Assembly: GCA_964469905.1 (NCBI GenBank)
Contig: CAYXZW010000007.1
Span: 1 to 64,000, forward strand
Reading direction: 5' to 3'
DNA: 64,000 bases
Origin: MVRV01 sp964469905
GTDB taxonomy: Bacteria > Desulfobacterota > Syntrophia > Syntrophales > Smithellaceae
Below are positions 59,020-64,000 of this stretch, piece after piece. Each line of letters opens with the position of its first letter. Position 1 is the first letter of the stretch. The notes under the pieces are model-generated. The model saw only the letters and a program-made list of their open reading frames with translations, ran no database searches and had not been told where the DNA came from. A program made the position numbers and the translations under genes.

Positions 59020-60843
59020 TTGAAAAATAGCAAGCAGGATTCTTTCTGGGGCGGAGTTGTCCGCTCAATGGGCATTGTATTCGGTGACATTGGTACAAGC
59101 CCCATTTATACATTGACGGTTGTATTTGCCCTGACTCCGCGAACACAGGATAGCGTTCTGGGTATTCTTTCCCTCGTTGTATGGACATTGCTCATTTTGG
59201 TTACAGCCGAATACGCTTGGCTGGCGATGAGTCTTTCTTACAAAGGACAAGGCGGGGAAATAATGCTGCGGGAAATTCTGAGCAAGACGCTCAAGCCGGG
59301 CCGCAAACTGGCCTTCGCCGGATTTATCGCCTTCATTGGAGTCTCGCTTTTATTAGGCGATGGAGTCATCACGCCAGCCATCACAATCCTTTCCGCCGTG
59401 GAGGGAATGCTGCTCATTCCGGGACTGGAAAATCTGCGGTTGGAAATCCTGGTCACGATTGCCATAGTAATTGCGATCGGACTTTTTTCCTTTCAATTCC
59501 GGGGCACTGATAAAGTAGCCCGGATATTCGGCCCGTTCATGGTGGTCTGGTTTATCTGCCTGGGACTGACAGGTTTGCTGTCTGTCTCTACCATGCCGGG
59601 GATACTGAAAGCAGTTAATCCCTACTATGCCTTCAAATTTCTTGCGGATAATGGACTGGCCGGCTTTTTCGTCCTTTCCGAAGTTATTCTTTGCGCAACG
59701 GGTGCCGAAGCCTTGTATGCCGACATGGGGCATTTAGGCAGGAAACCGATTCTGAATGCCTGGTACTTCGTATTTATAGCTGTCCTGCTCAATTACATGG
59801 GTCAGGGCGTCTTTGCCATTGCCCATCCGGAAGTCAAGTTTCTGCTCTTCGGCATGGTCCAGCATCAGGCACCCTATCTTTACATCCCTTTTCTTCTGCT
59901 TACTGTCGGGGCTACCATCATTGCTTCGCAGTCAATAATCAGCGGAACATTTTCCGTTGTTTATCAGGGAATAACAACAAGGCTCATGCCGCTGATGAAG
60001 GTGTCCTATACATCCAGTCAGATCAAATCCCAGATCCATATTCCCGTCGTTAACGCAACTCTGATGTGCGCGGTAATTTTCATGATATTTATTTTCCAAA
60101 AGTCGGAAAATCTGGCGGCAGCATACGGCATGGCAGTTACCGGATCAATGACGATTACGGGCTTGATGATGATTCTGGTATTTTCACAGATTAAAAAGAT
60201 GAGATGGAAGCTTCCCTTCGCTGTTTTTGTCAGCGGCATTGCCTTCGCCTATTTTGTAGCAACCCTCAGCAAGTTGCCCCATGGCGCCTATTGGTCGCTT
60301 ATCCTGGCTTCCATCCCTTTAACCCTGATGCTTATCTGGACGAGAGGACAGAAGCGCCTGTACGACTCTCTGCGGCCATTGGATCTGGAAACATTTCTGA
60401 TCAGCTATAATCAGATTTATGCCAAGGGGAGAAACATTACGGGCACCGCCTTGTATTTCTGCCGGGGTTACAAAATGATTACACCCTATATCGTCCATAG
60501 CATCTTCCGCAGCAACATTATCTATGAGCGTAATATACTCACTTCCATCACTCGAACTGATGAACCTTTCGGCGTTAAGGTTAATCTCAAACAGGATCTG
60601 GCGCCGGGTCTTGAGGCTCTTGAGGTCAGTGCCGGTTACCGGGAAATCCTCGACATCGAAGGACTGATCAGACAATACAACATTTCCGAGAAGGTCATCT
60701 TCTACGGTGTGGAAGACATCGTCACGCGCAATCCGATCTGGCGCGTATTCAGCATAATCAAACGAATCACTCCCAATTTCGTTCAGTTCAGCAAGCTGCC
60801 GCCCAGCCGCCTGCAGGGGATTGTAACGCGGGTGGAAATGTGA
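59020..60843 (+). CDS. kup: KUP family potassium transporter
   Basis: Secondary K+/H+ symporter. 607 residues from TTG 59020, preceded by GGAGAGG; GTG 59005 lies within that region. About 12 membrane segments in the first 430 residues. The family signature GIVFGDIGTSPIYTLTVVF is at the start; GGEIMLREIL, FIGVSLLLGDGVITPAITILSAVEG and TGAEALYADMGHLG follow. A soluble C-terminal domain (about 440-607) is present and slightly shorter than in E. coli Kup. Single gene. Confidence 0.95.
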   Translation: MKNSKQDSFWGGVVRSMGIVFGDIGTSPIYTLTVVFALTPRTQDSVLGILSLVVWTLLILVTAEYAWLAMSLSYKGQGGEIMLREILSKTLKPGRKLAFAGFIAFIGVSLLLGDGVITPAITILSAVEGMLLIPGLENLRLEILVTIAIVIAIGLFSFQFRGTDKVARIFGPFMVVWFICLGLTGLLSVSTMPGILKAVNPYYAFKFLADNGLAGFFVLSEVILCATGAEALYADMGHLGRKPILNAWYFVFIAVLLNYMGQGVFAIAHPEVKFLLFGMVQHQAPYLYIPFLLLTVGATIIASQSIISGTFSVVYQGITTRLMPLMKVSYTSSQIKSQIHIPVVNATLMCAVIFMIFIFQKSENLAAAYGMAVTGSMTITGLMMILVFSQIKKMRWKLPFAVFVSGIAFAYFVATLSKLPHGAYWSLILASIPLTLMLIWTRGQKRLYDSLRPLDLETFLISYNQIYAKGRNITGTALYFCRGYKMITPYIVHSIFRSNIIYERNILTSITRTDEPFGVKVNLKQDLAPGLEALEVSAGYREILDIEGLIRQYNISEKVIFYGVEDIVTRNPIWRVFSIIKRITPNFVQFSKLPPSRLQGIVTRVEM

Positions 60844-60987
60844 GGCTTGCTCAATCAGGATGAGGCGACGACATTAGCCCTATTTCCAATAGCCGTCACC
60901 ATTTATCCGTTTTTTTGCCGCTTTACTTGCAATTCGGCGGGAAGACATTAACTTAATGCTACATAAATGATTAAATAAGGAGGAAAC

Positions 60988-61377
60988 ATGAAGCTCAGCG
61001 AATATTTTGATCAAGCGGATGGGTTCGGAGTTCTTTCCACTGCCGATAAAAGCGGCAAGGTTGATGCAGCAATATACGGAAGACCGCACTTTTTTGACGA
61101 AGAAAAGCTTGCTTTCATTGCTGCCGATAAGTTGACTCACGCCAATCTGCAAGTCAACCCTCATGCCGTGTATATTTTCAAAGAAGCAGGGCATTATGAA
61201 GGACGCCGGCTTTACATTACGAAGTTAAGCGAAGAAAAAGACAGTCCGCTGATAGATGAAATCAGCAGAAGAAAATATCCTGAAGTAGAAGGCAAATACA
61301 AAACGAAATCCAGGTTTTTGATTTATTTTAAATTGGACAAGGTCTTGCCGCTTATCGGCGACGGTCAGGTAAAATGA
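60988..61377 (+). CDS. pyridoxamine 5'-phosphate oxidase family protein
   Basis: 129 residues, a split-barrel flavin-binding fold. FGVLSTADKSGKVDAAIYGRPHFFDEEKLAFIAAD, in pieces, followed by LTHANLQVNPHAVYIFKEAGHYEGRRL is typical of small PPOX-like proteins, which bind FMN, F420 or haem; cofactor not clear here. Excellent AAGGAGG site before ATG 60988. Followed by a convergent gene and a bidirectional hairpin. Confidence 0.88.
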   Translation: MKLSEYFDQADGFGVLSTADKSGKVDAAIYGRPHFFDEEKLAFIAADKLTHANLQVNPHAVYIFKEAGHYEGRRLYITKLSEEKDSPLIDEISRRKYPEVEGKYKTKSRFLIYFKLDKVLPLIGDGQVK

Positions 61378-61406
61378 CAAACACTCTTGTTGCCGGATGC
61401 AGTTTC

Positions 61407-61449
61407 ATCCGGCCAGCCAGCTGTCACAGACAGTACTGACTGGCCGGAT
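61407..61449. terminator. hairpin between convergent genes
   Basis: ATCCGGCCAG (61407-61416) pairs with CTGGCCGGAT (61440-61449), with an inner CTGTC/GACAG stem. It lies between the stops of the PPOX gene (+) and the hydroxyacyl-CoA dehydrogenase gene (-); the T-run is weak. Confidence 0.6.
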
Positions 61450-61463
61450 ACGATTTATGTTGT

Positions 61464-62615
61464 TTACACCTTAATATTTCCCGCTCTCATTGTCTTTGTT
61501 GCCAATAATGTATCCAGAGGGAATTTTTTGTGCAGTTCTTCGAGTTTTGCCAGCAGGACATTGTAGCCGATACTCTGCGCCAGGGCAAATGGTCCAAAAG
61601 GCGACCCGCCGCCGTTAGCCATCGCCAGATCGATCTCTTTGGGGTCGTCGGCAACACCTTCTTCCAGCAATTTGGTCGCTTCATTGACTTGCATAGCGAT
61701 TAAATGGTTCACATCATATTCTTTAGTTGCTTTGGCCAGATCAATAGCTGGTCTGCCCTTAGACCAGTCATAGAAACCCTTCCCCGTTTTTTTGCCCAGA
61801 TTACCGGATTTCAGATAAGACATAATCGCCTCGGATGGTTTGTAGTCCTTGGAAAGAACTTGTGAAAAATATTCCATCCCGTGCACGGCTATATCTATCC
61901 CCACATAATCCACCAGTTCAAACGGGGGCATCGGCATGACTGGTTTCAGCATCGCGTCGAACTCTTCGGGCGTGGGATGTCCCGCTTCCAGGATCTTGGA
62001 AACGAGCAGCAGCGTGGGCTCATTTACCCTGTTGTAAATAAAACCGGGCGAATCTTTCTTTACGATTACCGGAACTTTCTTGATTTTCTTGGCTATATCA
62101 TAACCGACGGCAATCGACTCATCGGATGTTTTACCGCCTTTGGTTACTTCTACCAGCTTCATCAGCAGAGCCGGATTAAAAAAATGATAGCCGATTACTT
62201 TTTCCGGCCGGCCGGTGGCAGTGGCTATCTCTGTAATGCTGATATTGGATGTATTGGAGGCCAGAATGGCATGTTTGGGCGCATACTTGTCCAGATCGGC
62301 GAAAACGCTTTTTTTAAGTTCGAGTTTTTCCGGCACGGCTTCGATGACGAAATCAGCATCTTTCACCGCCTCCTGAAGATCAACCATGGGGATCAGGCGC
62401 GCCAGTGCATCGGCATAAGCCTCCGGTGTCATCTTGCCTTTTTCCTTAAACTTGTCGAAGCTAGCTTTAATACCGGCCATACCTTTATCTACATACTTCT
62501 TTTCGATATCCCGCAGGACAACCGTATATCCTCCCATGAGGCAGCAGGCCGCAATGCCATGCCCCATGTCTCCCGCACCGATCATAGCAATTTTTTTTAC
62601 ATCTTCTGCTTTCAT
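61464..62615 (-). CDS. 3-hydroxyacyl-CoA dehydrogenase
   Basis: NAD-dependent oxidation or reduction between 3-hydroxyacyl-CoA and 3-oxoacyl-CoA, in beta-oxidation or in syntrophic butyrate/crotonate metabolism. 383 residues. NAD-binding IGAGDMGHGIAACCLMGGY, ASNTSNISITEIA, catalytic His in GYHFFNPALLMKLVEV, KDSPGFIYNRV, and two C-terminal helical domains (about 190-285 and 290-380), more than the 285 residues of Hbd. ATG 62615 follows AGGAG. No other beta-oxidation gene adjacent. Confidence 0.93.
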   Translation of the reverse strand: MKAEDVKKIAMIGAGDMGHGIAACCLMGGYTVVLRDIEKKYVDKGMAGIKASFDKFKEKGKMTPEAYADALARLIPMVDLQEAVKDADFVIEAVPEKLELKKSVFADLDKYAPKHAILASNTSNISITEIATATGRPEKVIGYHFFNPALLMKLVEVTKGGKTSDESIAVGYDIAKKIKKVPVIVKKDSPGFIYNRVNEPTLLLVSKILEAGHPTPEEFDAMLKPVMPMPPFELVDYVGIDIAVHGMEYFSQVLSKDYKPSEAIMSYLKSGNLGKKTGKGFYDWSKGRPAIDLAKATKEYDVNHLIAMQVNEATKLLEEGVADDPKEIDLAMANGGGSPFGPFALAQSIGYNVLLAKLEELHKKFPLDTLLATKTMRAGNIKV

Positions 62616-62798
62616 CTTTAATCTCCTTTCTCCATTATGCTTTTGAGCTTATTTCCGATCTAAAGAAACAAAAAAGAACAAATACTTAATGACACGGAAG
62701 AAAAAGGCAACTCCATCAGGATTCCTTTTTTAGACGGAAAGATTCTGTCATTTTGTATAAAATATATTTCCCATCAAAGGTCATCATTTTCAATCTGC

Positions 62799-63386
62799 TT
62801 ATTTTGTTGACGCTTTCTTCTTGCCCGTCATGAAATAAGAATGCTCCTGAACGGATATGAAACCATCTCCATTTTTATCGATCTCTTTGAATCGCTTGGT
62901 CATCGCAGCCATAAATTCTTCTAGTGTGATTTTGCCGTCGTGATTCTGATCGGCAGCATAAAAGTTTACAGCCCAGAAAACAACACATTCATCATCGCTT
63001 ATTTTTCCGTCCTGATTAGCATCAATTTTCTTCTTTGGTTCTGCTTTGATCTTTTCCGGAAACACGGCTTTCGGCCCGCACCAGAAGGCAACATATTCTT
63101 TGGCTACCAGCACACCGTCTTTGTCCGTATCCATGTCCCCGAAAAAACCTTTTGTGGCGGCATTGAACTCATCTGCCGTCAATTTGCCGTTTTTGTCGGT
63201 ATCAATATCTTTGAACCGTCCCTGCCAGAATGCCGCGTGTTCCGCCACGGTAATCACCCCATCGCCATTAGCATCCATCTGAGAATACACACTCCGGGCA
63301 ACGCCCGGACTTTTTGTTTGAGCCGCTGCAATGCTGGAAACCGACAACAACATCAATAATCCTAAAACAACATAGACTTTTTTCAT
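62799..63386 (-). CDS. exported six-EF-hand calcium-binding protein
   Basis: 195 residues from ATG 63386, preceded by AAAGGAG. Signal peptide about 1-23 (VSSIAAAQT). Six EF-hand loops follow: DANGDGVITVAE, DTDKNGKLTADE, DTDKDGVLVAKE, DANQDGKISDDE, DQNHDGKITLEE and DKNGDGFISVQE, all with the 12-residue pattern ending in Glu. The regular pairing suggests three EF-hand domains. Such periplasmic proteins are common in deltaproteobacteria; role unknown (calcium buffering or sensing). Confidence 0.92.
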   Translation of the reverse strand: MKKVYVVLGLLMLLSVSSIAAAQTKSPGVARSVYSQMDANGDGVITVAEHAAFWQGRFKDIDTDKNGKLTADEFNAATKGFFGDMDTDKDGVLVAKEYVAFWCGPKAVFPEKIKAEPKKKIDANQDGKISDDECVVFWAVNFYAADQNHDGKITLEEFMAAMTKRFKEIDKNGDGFISVQEHSYFMTGKKKASTK

Positions 63387-63506
63387 AATTATTCTCCTTT
63401 GCAGTGAATAACCGGGCATGGTATTCATCCCTGCCAACGGTTCCGATATTTGAGTAATTGTTTATGATAATTCCATTTATAAATCAAGTTGATATCGCGG
63501 CTACTG

Positions 63507-64000
63507 TTATTTCTTATTGTTCCTGTCCTCTTTCCCCTTTTCTTCCTTTATGGTTGGTGATGGAGGCAAAATGGACGGCACATCATCCCGCAGGGCATCG
63601 AGGATGTTTTGAAACGCGGTCCGGTTCTTTTCATTCAGATCACAGAGAATACGATGTGAATTATAGAGGGTTTTGGCCAGTTCGTCTCGATTCTCGTCAC
63701 AGACGGCAATTCTTTCCATTTCGCAGTCCATGGGCAGCTCTCCGTGGATGATGTTGAAAACGGCAGGGAAACCGACCCCTTCGAGAATGCGGTCAATATC
63801 ATCATGAAGGGAAAAGATAGTAGCTTTGCGACCGAAGCGGTCGTGGATGTAATTGGCGATTCTCGCCAGAATACCGAGACACGTGCTGTCAATCATCCGG
63901 GTTTCCGTAAGATCGATCAGAACATCTTCGAAGTCTCCCCGGGCAAAAAGATGATCGAGATAATCATCCAGAGATGAACCCATCTGATAGCGGATCTTGC
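63507..64000 (-). CDS. STAS-domain anti-sigma factor antagonist-like protein, cut by the right edge
   Basis: The frame is open to the window edge (KIRYQMGSS before the first ATG), so the N-terminus lies outside. STAS core: DYLDHLFARGDFEDVLIDLTE, MIDSTCLGILARIANY with the phosphorylatable Ser/Thr of the DST motif, and a C-terminal tail of charged residues. This type is regulated by phosphorylation through partner-switching kinases and PP2C phosphatases. At least 164 residues. Partner genes must lie beyond the edge. Confidence 0.85.
   Translation of the reverse strand, partial: KIRYQMGSSLDDYLDHLFARGDFEDVLIDLTETRMIDSTCLGILARIANYIHDRFGRKATIFSLHDDIDRILEGVGFPAVFNIIHGELPMDCEMERIAVCDENRDELAKTLYNSHRILCDLNEKNRTAFQNILDALRDDVPSILPPSPTIKEEKGKEDRNNKK

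Noticed and set aside
1..64000. CRISPR array, prophage, rRNA operon or insertion sequence
   Set aside because: No regularly spaced repeats, no cas, integrase or transposase genes, and no rRNA sequence were seen.

Overview
The window looks like a contig from an anaerobic, Gram-negative bacterium of the Desulfobacterota, probably near Syntrophus/Smithella (Syntrophales). This is an inference from gene content and order, not from a marker-gene search. Supporting signs are the rpsF-rpsR-DUF2232-rplI-dnaB block, queA-tgt-yajC-secD-secF, a Wood-Ljungdahl-type methylenetetrahydrofolate reductase with a cysteine-rich C-terminal domain, a 3-hydroxyacyl-CoA dehydrogenase, several PAS/GAF histidine kinases, OmpA and Lpp-independent envelope proteins, and PulE-type ATPases. 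No phage, insertion sequence, CRISPR array or rRNA operon was seen.

Layout. 1-5 kb: a gene cut by the left edge, an exported hypothetical protein, an AMIN-amidase-LysM cell wall amidase, tRNA-Arg(CCG) and metF. 5-9 kb: ribosomal proteins S6, S18 and L9, a DUF2232 membrane protein and the replicative helicase DnaB. 9-18 kb: nuclease/phosphoesterase genes, a ketoacyl-ACP synthase III-like enzyme, a cold shock protein with a structured leader, a candidate 6S-like RNA, a hybrid PAS kinase, a tyrosine phosphatase, MazG and DUF2065. 18.8-25.3 kb: tRNA queuosine genes (queA, tgt), the Sec accessory genes yajC/secD/secF, a DUF456 protein and signal peptidase I. 25.3-28.2 kb (minus strand): a soluble PRC-MgtE_N-CBS protein followed by an NRAMP-family transporter carrying the residue changes of the magnesium-transporting clade, each gene followed immediately by a long palindromic repeat. 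28.3-32 kb: pyrR-pyrB-pyrC-recO behind a PyrR-type attenuator. 32-33 kb: a MNT/HEPN toxin-antitoxin pair. 33-41 kb: a DEAD-box helicase, a membrane PAS/GAF kinase, a U32 peptidase family protein and a B12-binding radical SAM protein. 41-47.5 kb (minus): OmpA; a cluster of di-iron beta-lactamase-fold protein, histidine kinase, response regulator, a 49-residue protein and a PulE-like ATPase; DNA polymerase IV. 47.7-54 kb: glyQ, glyS, a GAF-fused PulE-like ATPase and a nitronate monooxygenase family enzyme. 54-59 kb (minus): a TetR-controlled operon (DUF1295, DUF2284, SDR), a flavodoxin-like oxidoreductase and a MarR regulator with matching operators. 59-64 kb: Kup, a PPOX-family protein, 3-hydroxyacyl-CoA dehydrogenase, a six-EF-hand exported protein and a STAS protein cut by the right edge.

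The most interesting points are the split magnesium transporter/sensor pair, a three-copy palindromic intergenic element that supplies the stop codons of glyQ and yajC, a candidate rod-shaped non-coding RNA after the cold shock gene, the pyr attenuator, and two regulators whose operators lie exactly inside the spacer of their own promoters. All product names are from reading motifs by eye; no database search was possible.
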